Assembly (NCBI GenBank): GCA_933228895.1
Contig: OW121846.1
Span: 112,423,054-112,487,053, forward strand
Length of the DNA: 64,000 nucleotides
Direction of reading: 5' to 3'
Origin: Platycnemis pennipes
Lineage: Eukaryota > Arthropoda > Insecta > Odonata > Platycnemididae
Position 1 is the stretch's first letter. Each line of letters begins with the position of its first letter. The position numbers were made by a program, and so were the translations under genes. The notes below the pieces were generated by a model. It was not told the origin of the DNA and did no database searches. It saw only the letters and a list, made by a program, of their open reading frames with translations. Positions 22,300 to 34,567 of the stretch are shown here, in pieces.

Positions 22300-23785
22300 G
22301 ATAGATTATTCGGTACGAGATAGCATTCCCAAGTGAAGCACCTTGAAATCTATTTTTACTACAAAAATCTGCAATCGCTTTCATTACCTCAGCAGAAAAA
22401 TAGCAGAAACCATCTTCTGTAACAATACGGCCAAAAGTCTCCTGAAAGCTGCCTCTTCCACGGCACTTCTGAAGGATATTCACCAGAGAAATGATCCAAA
22501 ACACGTAAATTTAGGGAGAATATGCTCAAACTTGGTAGCCTCGGAGTTGTATGGAATTAAGTGCCGAATTTGAATTAATTTGTTCCACTCTTCAGCATTA
22601 GAAAACTCCGCGCAAGTGTTGATCAGCTTTTTTTTGCACACCTTTATTAAGATTACGTCTCAAATTCAGGAATAGGTGACTCACCACGAAAAACGTCAAC
22701 GGAGTTAACCACCAATATTTGCAACACCAAGAGTTTTTCAAAGGCAAAAATCATCATCTCCTGCCGAAATTCGAACCGGGATGCTCTGATTAAAAGTGAC
22801 ATAATGAAAAACCTTCCTTGCACCTTTCCAATAACCCTCAATATTTCAATTCCAAAACACAGTTTGGAATGCACTTCCAATATCCCTCAATATTCATCTC
22901 ACTTACATCAATTCTGTGTACCCGTACACTCCAATGTTAGAATATGTAAGGTTTAACGGGGAAAAACCGAACTCAAGAGGACTCTGTCTCCAACCATAGG
23001 TTCCTTTGCGAGCAAATAAAACAGCAAGGAAAATATCCAGGCCCTTATAATGACGGTTTCAAAATTCATGGCTGGAAGAAAAACATTGCGTAAAAATTTC
23101 AATTATAAGTTCGATATCCGACGATACGAAGACAGGAGAAAATTGTGCGGTAAACAAGGTAGGCGCCAAGGAATTTGCTATTAAATACATTTAATGGATC
23201 AGTGCACTTGAGAAACGCCTGCAAGCATACAGCATTACTGGTTTCGTGGGGAAAAACATGGAATAAAACGAGGCACATGGAATGCTGGCTATAAAGGATA
23301 CTAAATTGTCAGTCCATACAAAGAAATGCAATGGCTACGGATTAGTCAATCATTTCTATACATACATAAATTTAAATTCCCTTTGAAATTGATGCGTAAA
23401 CAGACTTTCTTACCATAACAACGACTTTGCAGTTGTATGATGTTAGCGTAAGGAAAGAACCTGCAATGGTTGACGCAAAGTTCTACACTTACTAAAAAGC
23501 TTTCTGACGATATGACCGATAATTTCTGAACCGATGGCCACTTGACCAATGCCATCTCTGCCACCACTTTGTAAAAAAGTAAAGAATTAATCAAATGTAT
23601 TGTCATAAGGTACCCAAATCAAAAGATGGACTTCATTTCGCTAAAGTAAGGTCTCTAGTACGCAGAAATAACTCGTGGTCCAGCAATTAGTAATTTGATT
23701 TTACACAAAAATGAAAGCAACGCGTTTTTCAAATAACTCCGTTGAAATCAGAGAAACTTAACACAAGGATACTGCATTTACTAAC
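22300..23785. other. No recognisable feature
   Basis: AT-rich DNA. A B-box-like GAAATTCGAACCGGGATGC on the minus strand near 22765 is isolated and lacks an A box. Confidence 0.35.
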
Positions 23786-23790
23786 TTGGA

Positions 23791-24153
23791 AAACTCAAGA
23801 CTGGAAGATTTCGAGCCAAACAAAATTTACTGAATCACTTCTAGTGGTAAAATCTCCATATTGAAACTATCCAGATATAAACAGTTTCCTCAGAGATTTA
23901 ATTAATCTTACAATACCAGTGGCTCCATGATTAATATAATGATAAACACACTTAGCGGTGGATAATGAACAAAAACTCAAGACTGGAACATTTCGAGCCA
24001 AACAAAATTTACTGAATCACTTCTATGGTAAAATCTCCATATTGAAACTATCCAGATCAAAACAGATTCCTCAGAGATTTAATTAATCTTACAATATCAG
24101 CGGATCGCTGATTAATATAATGAAATACACACTTAGCGGCGGATAATGAACAA
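23791..24153. repeat. 182-bp tandem duplication, two copies
   Basis: Units 23791-23972 and 23973-24153 both start AAACTCAAGACTGGAA and both end GGATAATGAACAA. They differ by scattered substitutions and short indels (for example CTTCTAGTGG against CTTCTATGG). The sequence is AT-rich and non-coding. It lies between the two MITE-1 copies. Confidence 0.9.
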
Positions 24154-24259
24154 TGTTTCTAGGCGGGCACTGATCAGTGTCACTCACAATTCAAGAATGC
24201 ACATTTTTAACCATTGGAAACAACTTTTTTCACAAAATGGTGCAGGAGGACGTGATTAT

Positions 24260-24620
24260 GATCGGTGCCTCCCCGAACAAGCCGCCGCCGCCGAGATCCT
24301 CACCAACTCCGTCCGCTCTGCGCGCGCTTACCGCTGCCCTCCACTCTCCTCCTCCCGACCGCACCCCGCAACATATTAATTCCTAACCCCAAAGTGGACA
24401 CAAGTTTGCCAATATGTGTGCGCGGGACGTGCTGAGAAGCACCAAAACACCCTCCGCCCCCCTTGGACACCCGAACACCCTCCGCGCCCCTCCCACACGT
24501 AGGACCGGCCCAGAAGATGCGGCCACGGTATCCGAGAGGGAAGAGGGGAATCCGGATTCCAAAATCGGTCGACTTTTCTAGGAAGTTATTGCGACGGGTG
24601 CGGAGCACAAAGCATTTTGT
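24260..24620. other. GC-rich island, C-rich on plus strand
   Basis: GCCGCCGCCGCCGAGATCC near 24281 and C-runs at 24440-24500. Overlapping frames without a recognisable domain. Confidence 0.45.
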
Positions 24621-24835
24621 CCGTCCGTCTTAACCCTCCGGCAACCCCGCCTCTGAAGAGAATGAAAGAAGCAGATTCATGCACAACTTGGTGGAAGTGT
24701 CACATACTTCAACGGTGTTTTACTTAGCACGTGTATAGAAGCTTTGAGACTCGCACAGTATTCATCCCCTCATTCAATCCCTAGATTGCTCAAGGCCCAC
24801 GCGACCCAGTAATTTATAATGGCTCAACAGATATA

Positions 24836-25366
24836 ATGGGGGTGTTCACTCGGAACCGAAATCGCAATTTTGTACACGAAATCATTAGATGGAAACGAAA
24901 AACGAGGTTGAGTGAAAAAATTAATCTTCTAACCACAACCATTCACTAATAAATCAAAAATTAAAATAACCAAAGTTGACGCCCACCCAAAAATCTGCTT
25001 TGATAACATTGACGTTTTTTTACCCGCGTCTTTGACTGGTTTTCGAGGAAGGGAATGGAGTGGAGGGGGGTTCTCGTAAGGTCTGCTCGCACAAATGCTG
25101 TCGCAACTGCTCCGATTGGCAGAGTCAGCTGTGTCCCCCCATTTCGATGAGGCGAAGTAGCTTCGCGGGCTCAGTTGTGATTGGACGAAGTCGATATACG
25201 TCAGAGGTAGCACCATGCCCACTTTTCCGAAAGGGTTAAAAACTTTGGTTTTACGCCGCTTATAACTCGAGAAATAATTGACGGATCAAAAAATGGAAAA
25301 ATACGGGTCTTTTGATTTTACAAACCCAATCAGATTCGGCGATAAAAATATGGTAAACGACCCCAT
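24836..25366 (+). mobile_element. MITE-1 copy B (about 531 bp, terminal inverted repeats)
   Basis: Same organisation as copy A 3.2 kb upstream and same orientation. Starts ATGGGGGTGTTCACTCGG, ends GGTAAACGACCCCAT. Most of its length aligns closely, including GAGTGGAGGGGGGTTCTCG, GCAACTG, GCGGGCTCAGTTGT.ATTGGACGA and TTATAACTCGAGAAAT. Differences are scattered point changes and small indels, as expected of independent insertions or an old duplication. No coding capacity. Confidence 0.85.
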
Positions 25367-25369
25367 TCG

Positions 25370-26320
25370 TAGGAATAGGTAGGAGATCTTTTACTAGTTT
25401 TTCATAAAATATTCTGTTGCACAAAATTCAGGAGCAACCGAAGACCCGGACGAATGCCTTGGTGTCGCTGTCAATCAAGGATGGGGGAAACATCCGAAAT
25501 ATTTCACTTCAAATCCGTTTATTAGGATTCAAAATCAAGGATCCAGACAAAAGACTGAAGTAAGGGAACGAAGCAACCCCTCCATCGTCGAGCCTCTTTC
25601 AAATGCGCCATCAAGACGTCTCATGTGCGAACGATAGGACTAAATACGACACCTTTTGGTCCTTCGTGCAGCTGCGACTGCTGCAACACAAGATCGAAAA
25701 AAAAACTACGTTTCCCCGGACAGCTATCTGAGTATGTTTCCGACTACCTCTTGTTTCGAACAACAGTCGAAGTTCCATCAGTTCTAAATCAACATTTACA
25801 TTATGCCCTGCGATCGGTCGCAAGCGCGAATGGCAGAGGTGGTAGATCTTCAGTTGCTAAGTGGCGTTTTAGCTGAAAAACGTTTTGAAACTAACAATAA
25901 AGAAAGACCTGTAATGTGCTTGAATAAATTAAAGTTTTTACGTTATAGTCGTATAATGTGCCACAGACATTTGGAACATGGTTCATTACCCCATGTAGAT
26001 TCGAAGGTAGAAATATGCACAGATACTGAACTTCACTTACCACAGTTAAGTCTACTCCGCCATAATTATAAATATAAGGTTGTTTCAACTCTTTCTGCCA
26101 GAAATGTATTACGATGCATTTTGTTTAATTTAGTTCTAGACCTCAATATTGAGACCATTAATTAATAGAATAAATATCGGTTGTGTGAGAACCATATTTT
26201 GTATTTGGACTTAAAATCACCAGCAAATTATCTTAAGTTACTGGAAAACTATTAGTGAGATCGTTGACGTCTATGAGGAATAACACGGGTCATCACTTCC
26301 TTGGGGAACAACGAAAGTAA
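25370..26320. other. No recognisable feature; one unassigned frame
   Basis: An open frame of 120 codons at 25803-26165 on the plus strand has ordinary protein-like composition (no low complexity) but matches no family I recognise. It has neither splice context nor conservation evidence, so I do not call it a gene. Confidence 0.3.
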
Positions 26321-26329
26321 CCCTAACCA

Positions 26330-27350
26330 TATCCGAGCTGCTTTTCACGGTAGAGAATTTCTTCTTATGGAGAAGAGAATGAAGAAGAATAAACCAACGT
26401 TCGTTGTGTTTGAGAATTTGGTGAACACTCTTGACAACGTGGATTAGAATTCAATTATCAGTATTTTAAGGTAATTAGTCGGGACCGAATAATTATCTAG
26501 TGTTTGTTCAAAAACCGGGTGACTTTTTATCAAGTGAGAACACAGCAGTGGAGCGCAAGAGTGTTAAAAGGAGTAACAATGGTTTGCACTGAGTCCCGTA
26601 CTTTAAACTGTCTAGATAGAGAAAGCAAGCAATGAAATCCCAGAGAAGGGTTCAGGCGTTAATATCTATCGGGAGGAAATCTACATGCTGCCATTAATAT
26701 AGATATTAATATAGCGGACATGGCAGAGTCGTAAAGAAGCTTGAACAAGATTGTAGTAAACATGGGAAAGACAATTGCCAGATATCATCAGAAGATCAAT
26801 AGAAAGAAAACTAAGATAAATAAGAAAACTAAGCATGCAGTAGTGAAGAAGAGGCCAAGAGCAACGCTACACTAAGAGAGATTCTTGGGGAGATATTTGA
26901 ATATATCTGGAGCAAGGTTCTTTATGGCGGTGAGAAATGGAAGATGAACAACAGCACAGATGTCTTGGCTGGAAGCACTTGAAATGTGGTGCTACCGAAG
27001 AATGAGTTCAAATTGATCGACCGACTGACATATGAAGAAGTATTAAGAAGAGTGGGAGGGAAATCTTCTGAAAACTTTGAAAGAAGAGGGGACAGCCAAT
27101 TTGGCCATATTGAAGACATGATGAACCGATGAAGACAATCGCCGAGGGAAAAGTGAATGGGGAGAAAGGAAAAGGGCCTCTAATGACATATATCGAGCTT
27201 GTAGAGAAGCACATGAAGGAGAAAAATTATAAATAAGAAGTATGAAGAGGTAAGCCGATGGGAGAATCGAGTGGTGAGCTGCGGTAAACCAATCCTATGA
27301 TTGCTAACCCAGGATGATGTGCTGCTTTTGCCTTGTCTTTACTGGATTTT
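26330..27350 (+). mobile_element. RTE-like LINE, RT core to 3' end, decayed
   Basis: In shifting frames the plus strand shows MKKNKPTFVVFENLVNTLDN (about 26380-26440, matching the fvDLeKAFDnV RT block) and KGV followed by a CTLSP-like stretch near 26560-26600. Then come INRKKTKINKKTK near 26795 (the MKINKKKTK block), FEYIWSKVLYGGEKWK near 26898, and YEEVLRRVGGKSSENFERR near 27030-27085. The 3' end, GGTAAACCAATCCTATGATTGCTAACCCAGGATGATG, is shared with the other family tails in the window. The aspartates of the first RT motif are replaced and many stops are present. It abuts, tail to tail, a minus-strand copy beginning at 27376. Confidence 0.8.
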
Positions 27351-27375
27351 TACGTGTCTTGGTCACAGCTGTAAA

Positions 27376-27925
27376 GGTCATCATCATCATCATTGGTCAG
27401 AAATCCTAGGATTGGTTTGACGCAGCTTTCCACTCGATTCTTCTATTGGCCAACCTTTTCATTTTGACGTAATTCTTCTCTTTTACATCCCTCACTACCT
27501 GCTCCATGTATATGTCCATGTCTCATACGAGACCTGCCTTTTCCAATCTTCCCGTTCACTTTTCCCTTGACGATTGTCTTCATCAGGCCATCGTGTCTCA
27601 AGATATGGCCGATTAAGTTTTCCCTTCTTCTTTTTAGAGTTTTCAGCAGACTGCTCTTTTCTCCCACTCTTCCTAGGACTTCCTCGTTACTTACTCGGTC
27701 GAACCATTTAATCTTCATCATTCTTCTGTAGCACCACGTTTCGAATGCTTCTACCATTTTCTTCTCCGCTGCTGTCATCGTCCATGCCTCACTGCCGTAA
27801 AGAAACATGCTCCAGATGTATGTTCTGATGAATTCTACCCTTGTATTTCCAGCTGTGTGTAGATTCTTCTTTTGATAGAATTCCCTCTTGTAAAGAAGGT
27901 ATCTTTCATAAATGCAACTGTTTTG
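27376..27925 (-). mobile_element. RTE-like LINE, 5'-truncated copy with intact C-terminal frame
   Basis: The minus strand keeps a 161-codon open frame (27443-27928). Its peptide contains FYQKKNLHTAGNTRVEFI, TYIWSMFLYGSEAWTM, FETWCYRRMMKIKWFDRV, SNEEVLGRVGEKSSLLKTL and LIGHILRHDGLMKTIVKG, the conserved post-catalytic region of RTE-like RTs. The frame ends in RQNEKVGQ, and the 3' untranslated end is TGGCCAATAGAAGAATCGAGTGG, CAAACCAATCCTAGGATT and a GAT-repeat tail. The open frame suggests this copy is younger than its neighbour. It starts well after the catalytic YADD, so it cannot encode an active RT. Confidence 0.9.
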
Positions 27926-27929
27926 CAAA

Positions 27930-27989
27930 CACTATAATTTCCTTGAATTTAAACTTTGTTAACAGTTTAGATTCAAGGAAATAATAGTG
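27930..27989. repeat. Inverted repeat at 5' break of the minus-strand LINE
   Basis: Arms CACTATAATTTCCTTGAATT (27930 on) and TTCAAGGAAATAATAGTG (to 27989) extend 26 bp with two mismatches around an 8-bp loop. It begins within about 20 bp of the point where LINE homology stops. Confidence 0.85.
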
Positions 27990-27999
27990 AAATAAAAAA

Positions 28000-28990
28000 A
28001 CACGCGATGTTGTGTTGATTTTTGGGACACATGAAAATCTGTTGTGGGAAGAAAAACACGTTATCCGCCAAAAATTCACCAAACATCCTCGGAACAATTA
28101 CATGCCTACAATTCCATCAACTGTGGTAATCTTAGAACCCGCGATCACTCGAACTTTGTATCGAAGGGCTTGATCGACATATCTCTCAGCACCTTTTTGC
28201 ATCATCATTGGCAGAGGCGCCGGCAGCTGATGTTAGTTTCGCCATATTGCTTCACAGTGAAAGGGTTAAGAATACATGAGCACTTTCAACTGAGTAGTGT
28301 TTGGGAGCTTAGGAATGATAAAGAGAAATCTGCTTCGGAAGTAGCCTATTGTTCACGATATGCTTGGTCAAAGTGTCCACTGCATAACGTCCCATTCGAC
28401 CAAAAGAGTACTGCACTTGAAATGCTCGTTATCCCACAAGTGTTGATGTCATAAAAAAACCTCGTTTAAGATGGCGCATTATGCTTATAGCCTTATTATA
28501 GTGAACGACGTAACTCGAAAATAATTACATGGACTATACCATTTGAAGTTTTTCCTTCAATCCGTTAAAGAGTTCCCCAAAGTGAAGCCTGAAACTATTT
28601 TTTACGCTCTGTTTTGCTGTGACAAAAGTGATAAAAGTCTAATACTGAGGTGAAAAGGAGCTAATTATTCAAAGAATTCATATTCATGCAATACTCAGTA
28701 AGCACTCCGACATCGCCGTTCCCCATATTCGCCGATGAGGCTTAATCATGTTAATTAGTTTCGGTAACACCTTTTTCTCTGCTTGGCAATCACCAAACCA
28801 ACAATGCACAAGTACAAGTACAAGCCAAATACTACAAATAAAGGTGGAATCACAAATAGGCAAATCCTTGTATGGCGCTTTCGTTCCAATACTACGGATG
28901 ACTATTAAAATTATTCATCGAGAATGTTCCCATCAAGAAAAGCAGCACACAATTTGACGGAGTGATGTCGTCCACAATAAAAAGGCTTCA
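28000..28990. other. No recognisable feature
   Basis: A 136-codon plus-strand frame (28044-28454) is open, but its peptide resembles no family I know. No other structure seen. Confidence 0.3.
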
Positions 28991-28999
28991 AACATAATG

Positions 29000-30080
29000 A
29001 GCCGTCTTAAAAGAGGACCCTCGATGACCCCGACACTTGCGGGACAGGGTTGCCCCCCGGCTCGTCATCAACAAATTCGGCCCCCGCTGGGCCACCCTAA
29101 ACGCTCCTAAGCTGCACATGAGGGAGGCAGTGGGTCAGGTTACCAAACTCAATCCCATTCAAACACTCGGCACCTGCGCACGCAAGTGATGCCCACTATG
29201 GCCAGAGCACCTTGCATTGCCTCACCGACAGGAAGGGGGAATATTCAAAGAGTCACAGCGCGCGAGGGCGCGGGGCAATCCCTGAAACAATGGCTCAGCT
29301 CCAAAGTAAACGGGAGACGTCCACATAGGGAGGCGCTCGGGAGGAGGCGATTCCCACGATAAGCCATTTGCGAGTAACAAGGAGTTTACAGTTGGAGCGC
29401 CCCAACCGCCGAAAAGAGCGGCAAATCCCGCGTCGCACTCGAGGGCTCGGCGCGGGGGCGGAGGTGGGCGGGGTGCGGGAAGAAGGCAGGTTGCCCCCGC
29501 GCCTCCAACGAGCTATTGATGAGTGCGCTGCCTCCACACCAGCTGAACCAATTATCGCACCTAGGGGAGCGGGGCGGGGGAGCAGGGTTGACTATCACCG
29601 GACGGATTAGGACGGGGGCACTTTGTCATATTGATGCTTTGCGCGGGGCGTGGGAGGGGGGGAGAGGCCCCGGGGGCACTGGGGGGGAATACTAAGCGGG
29701 TGTGGGGGGGGGGAGGGAGCAGATGGGGGTGCGGAGTTAACCCACGTTAAAGTGGCGGATTTGGAAGGTTCAGCCGCACGGCGGCGGGGAATGGCTGCAC
29801 GGGTGGACAGAGACGGATGAGGCGGGGCCGGGGGAGGATTTGCGGCTTTGGGGGGGGCATTGCAAAGTCCACGCCGTCATCCCCTCACCACCCGTCGCCC
29901 CCCACCCCGGCGCACCTTTCGGCTTTGCCGAAGATTTTCCGATAGGCCAATCGGGTGCGGCCATCGGCAGCGATGATACATCACTGGCGGCGGGGAAATG
30001 ACCGCTGGCTCGAAAAACGTCGGCGGCCACCTTAATGTGTGGCGCGCTTAACACTTTAAAATCGGAGAGCGCCGAGTTCA
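29000..30080. other. Longest GC-rich, CpG-containing island
   Basis: About 1 kb of high GC, with G-rich plus-strand tracts at 29440-29730 (GTGTGGGGGGGGGAGGGAGC near 29700) that fit G-quadruplex patterns, then CpG-rich sequence to 30060. The several frames of 70-110 codons are on both strands and low in complexity. It is the best candidate in the window for a promoter or enhancer island, though no TATA, initiator or splice donor can be assigned with confidence. Confidence 0.55.
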
Positions 30081-30248
30081 TTATAATCTCGTGTTGACAC
30101 AAGGATTACTTCTCGGTGGGAACGTGTCGATGGAATGATTAAGGAGAACGCTGCGTTCAGACGATTAAGACAAAGTAAACACGATACAATTTTAAACAAA
30201 TAGCATCAAAAGCGCTCCGAGCTATAATCACTCTCTTGGGCGATATGA

Positions 30249-30473
30249 TTGGTTCAAATAATGCACTCAGATCCTATTGATACAGGTTTCCATTTCGAGC
30301 GACCGAAAAGAGTTCATACCATTCAAGTTAGTGAAGGAACACAGATTGTGGAACAACCGCAAAACGCTCCCATAATAACAATAATGCCCATTTCAAGAAG
30401 GCACTTGGAAGTTTTAGGCTGCTGTCAATTACCACCAGACGCCGAAGAAATAGATATGGAATCTTCTTTGTAG
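30249..30473 (+). other. Unassigned 74-codon open frame
   Basis: Peptide of balanced composition containing HFERPKRVHTIQVSEGTQIV and ending DAEEIDMESSL before a stop. The acidic C-terminus looks protein-like, unlike the arginine/proline-rich chance frames of the GC-rich islands. It lies just downstream of the 29-30 kb island. It could be an exon, a decayed transposon frame or chance. No family recognised and no splice sites established. Confidence 0.2.
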
Positions 30474-30479
30474 AGAATC

Positions 30480-32680
30480 TAGCCATGCGCGTACCTCAGG
30501 AAAAGAAAATTCGGAATAGTTCAAATCGTCAAGTACTTAGATTGCGGTAAAAACACTCTTCGATGTCGTTCGTAAAATAGGAGAATGTAGATATTCCTCA
30601 ACAATTTGTGAGCTGCTTGATAGAGCCTCCGGAATGTACAAGATGTCCAGCAAATTTCTCATAGATATTCGAACAACGACCTTATTTTGTTGACAGCTAA
30701 ATATTTTTCCTTGGCCTATACGTTCGACAATATTCTCTTGTTAGTTTCAAATAGCAATTATGTTCTCTGTTGAAACTGAATAACAAAAACCACACTATGA
30801 CCTCTATGTCCATACAGAGTGCTCTAACTATCTGAATACAAATAAAAACAGCATTATACCGGACAATTTTCCTAAGATTTTTCTGCATTTCCTAAAAAAA
30901 ATAGTTGCAGATTCAATCAGAGCAACGGCAAAGCCGCGGTTACCGTCCGCGGGACTCCTCGCCTCAACATGCACTAGCCGTGCATACAACTGGTGCACGG
31001 GAGGAATCAAGGGAGTGGAAACCCGATCCCTCTGAAGAGGTTCCACGATAGTGAGGGAAGACTCATGGAGCATTGGCGTTCTCCGTCCCCACCGGAGACT
31101 GGATTTCCGATCGCAGGACGTAGTTGCTGAAGTTTCTCCAAGAGCGCAATTTCCCGGTAAACATCATTAACGTGGGAGGACGCATCGAAGATGAACATTG
31201 ACCAAGGGAACTCGACAAACAACTACGATTTCGTGAGAAAGAGACTACTACAGTCTAATTCGAGGCCGAATTTCAAATCCGAGACGAAGACTCTTCCCAA
31301 CAATTTCACGATTCACGTCCCATATCTACTGCCGTAGCTCCTGCTACCTCGTAACAGAATTCGAGAGGTTTTGAGTCTGGCACCCTAACGGTGGCATGGA
31401 TTAATTTCATTTTAAACCACCATGATGCATGAAAAAGTTTATAAACAAAACCAACTGTTACCCCCATGAATTTCAGTTTGAAATTTTAAAATAGGAAAGC
31501 TTCATCTTCTGCCTCAAGAATTTTACTCGATAAAATAAGGATTTTTGTCCCAAAAAAAACAACCTATTTGAACAGTATCGACCGAAAAGCGGTAAATTGA
31601 GGTAAAAATCGTTACAATCGATGAGTGCATGAGTTACATGAGAATCCATCCTCGGTTCTACGAAAACACTACGATAAGGGAAACGAATTTTAATTCCCGG
31701 TAACTCCGACACCCCCTACATCACCGCAAAAACACACGACCAAAACAATAGAGCTTCTTCGGGCGGCTAGAGCTGAGAGCACAAATACGGAAAAATTCAC
31801 AAGCGTCGCATTCGCGAGAATAATCACCACAAGGCGAACGGTGTCGCCAGGAGACAATAGACAGTTCCACACGCTCACTCACATGCATGACGGATGCCAG
31901 CGCAACAAACACGATGAAGTGTGATTCTGGAATATGGCACTGATTTTAAACTGTACTCACCGCCACCATCAAACCAATCAAAGCCTCCACCGTGGAAAAT
32001 GGATAACTCACCTGCAGATAGAAAAGGAAATGAGGTCAGATCGACAGAATAAATTTCACCACATTCGTATGTTATAACTAGCATCGATCAGATTCTTTCC
32101 GAATCATTCATTCCCTTTCTTAACATAAATACAAGAATTGCGCAACATATTAAGCGTCAAAATTGGCAACAAACTGTACATTTAAAACGACAACCATTAT
32201 TTCAAAGATAGAGATGCATTTAGAAATAAATTCTCACGATGATACCAAAGAGCGATAAAAAAATGGATTGCAAAGAGTTGAAAAACTTCAAATGTGTAAG
32301 TAATGACAGAAGAAAAAAACAGATTTCAACCCAAAGTTCGATGCTATTAGCGAGAGTATAGGTTACCAGGTACTTATACCAACGGCGCGAAATTCATGCA
32401 TTCGGGGAGTCACTCCGTTCGCCTATGCGACACCTGGTCGAAAGGAGGAAAAACTGGTATTCAGAAAGCCACTTGATCCTGACATCGTACTACAGATATT
32501 TGTCGAAGTACTGACACGACAATTTCTTTCCAACGACACTAATTTCTTTTTTTTTTAATCCGGACTTTTCTGTTGGTCCATATACCCATGGGATCCCAAT
32601 ACCTAGGCATTTGCCTGCCATCAAGTTTCCCAGGGGCTGAGCCAACAGAGCTTGACATACATTCGTGCCTTGGGTAGAGA
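30480..32680. other. No recognisable feature
   Basis: AT-rich to moderate composition with short frames only. A poly-T run is at about 32548-32557. Confidence 0.35.
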
Positions 32681-32682
32681 AA

Positions 32683-32795
32683 AATCCACCCTTTCCTCCG
32701 TTTCCTGTAAACTCCTACCTTCACCTAGCTACCCACCTCTCCTCTATGGCGCAAACCTGTTGCCAGTTGCCTTCCCCAAATAACTACCACTGTTT
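32683..32795 (+). mobile_element. SINE-A-like 3' end
   Basis: AAATCCACCCTTTCCTCCG, TGTAAACTCCTACC, CTATGGCGCAAACCTG and TTGCCTTCCCCAAATAACTACC match the last third of SINE-A at 62.7-62.9 kb. Sequence upstream (32560-32680) does not match SINE-A, so the copy is truncated or is a chimera with a different head. Confidence 0.65.
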
Positions 32796-33243
32796 TTTCC
32801 AAACCTCAATTAGTTTGGCTCAATGATGCATTTCCGGTATTAGAGTCCAGTACATTTAATCAGAAGCTCTACTCACTGAGTTGCGACAGTCGATAGTAAA
32901 ACGTTCCAAACATAGGCAGGCGTGGATACACCGAAGGGAAGTATGTGGTCATCGTTTGGGAAGCGGCAGGCCGCGATAGAATCCTGCCGCGGGAATTGGC
33001 GAAGTTTTTATAGGAGTACATTAGGTTAGACGGTGTGGAATAACCTCGGCATGTGAAGCACCTAAACCTGATTCTACTACTACGAGAGAAGGCAAGTCCA
33101 GTTGGGCACTAAAGATGATGGAGAATAATGGAGGGCGCAAAGCATCGAGTACAATAAGTACATTTAGGTTTAAATATTCACCAACTGCTTAGATTACATT
33201 GCACCGTCTACTGATTCCCTCACTTGATTCTAAGGCGCACAAA

Positions 33244-33325
33244 ACCCATTCATGAAAGGAGATTCGAACCTGAAACTTTTGGGGTGTCACACCAATGTTT
33301 TACCGACCTGACTATGGCGGAGGGT
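33244..33325 (-). mobile_element. tRNA-derived SINE head
   Basis: Minus strand CCATAGTCAGGTCGGTAAAAC (A-box region) and TTTCAGGTTCGAATCTCC (strong B box) at tRNA-like spacing. No cloverleaf closure. Confidence 0.6.
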
Positions 33326-33749
33326 AAACACGTCGAAGAAACTCTAAGCGGAAATGGAAGTTTTCGACACAAGCCCATTGATTGTCCATATCGTAAAGGA
33401 GAGGAGTTTAAATAATTAACACTAAATTGTCGTGAACACATGCCCACCACGATACCATTGAATGCACGAAAGAGAAAATTACCTACCCTTAAAAAACGTT
33501 ATAAGTTTTCATTGACGCATTAAACATCAACTAAAATTGGCGCAGCACTTAAGTACGAAAGTGAATAAAACTACTACGAATTAGATGTCTTCAGGTATTA
33601 AAACTCCGACGAATGACGGACCAATGCCGGACCACTTCCCTATGACTAAAAAACATTTTCTCGAAATAAATATCATGACAGCGATTTTCCTCCTCACCGA
33701 ACAGTGCCGTTTCTTCATCTCCACAGAGGGGAGACAGGCTTCATTCAAC

Positions 33750-33995
33750 AGACCGTCACGGAGAGCACAACCCGGCACAAAGAAGGTTCAGTGGCATCGT
33801 CTGCAACAAGACGAGGGAGTTCCTTGGGGAGGCCGGTCGGGACGGGAGGTGACAGGGAGGGGCTAGGGGTCCCTCGGAATCATGAATATTGCAGGCACAA
33901 GGGCGGAAATAAAATCGCACTCGAAGGGAGGGGGCTGAAAGGAGCAAAGCAAACACTACGTCTGTCCTGTGGATGAAGGGGGGGGGGGGGGGCAA
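33750..33995. other. G-rich stretch ending in a 15-G run
   Basis: GGGAGGTGACAGGGAGGGGC near 33845 and an uninterrupted G run at 33978-33992. Minor CpG content. Non-coding. Confidence 0.45.
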
Positions 33996-34567
33996 AGGGC
34001 AACCGTACAAACGCCTCCAGATTTACACCATGTTTATGAGAAACAGCCGAGGTGATCTCACATTCGCACGACACGCATTGCTCGTACGCGCAAAACATGC
34101 ATTAAACTGGAAAAATAGTTGGTATAGCATTTTCCAAATTACTAAATCATTCCCAGCTTTATTATCAATCATACATCACAACCATAATTAGATTATCATC
34201 TTGACAAGCTGTTGAACGACACTTGAGCATAATAATAATAATAATTTCATCCCTCATATAAATAAATACAATGAATATACATTAATAGTAGTTCATTAAT
34301 CGAGGAATATAGGTACCCCTTAGGAAACAAAGCTTCCTGCTTCGGGGTTACCGATTCTTTCACAGCTGAACTAATATAACATAAGTAGATTAAAAAAAAC
34401 ACTCTAGGTGCCATTTAAGTACACTGAATACATGATATGCTGTCATTGATGTATTTAAATATTCACATGTGCATTACTTATGAGTTTTTTTTGTAGCAAT
34501 ATTTTGTAAGATTAGTAAATACAATAGAAAAATTTATGTTAGCCCTGTACATATAATACATATAAAA

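Noticed and set aside
28044..28454. 136-codon frame as a host gene
   Set aside because: Peptide resembles no family I know. Frames of this length occur by chance in this much sequence.
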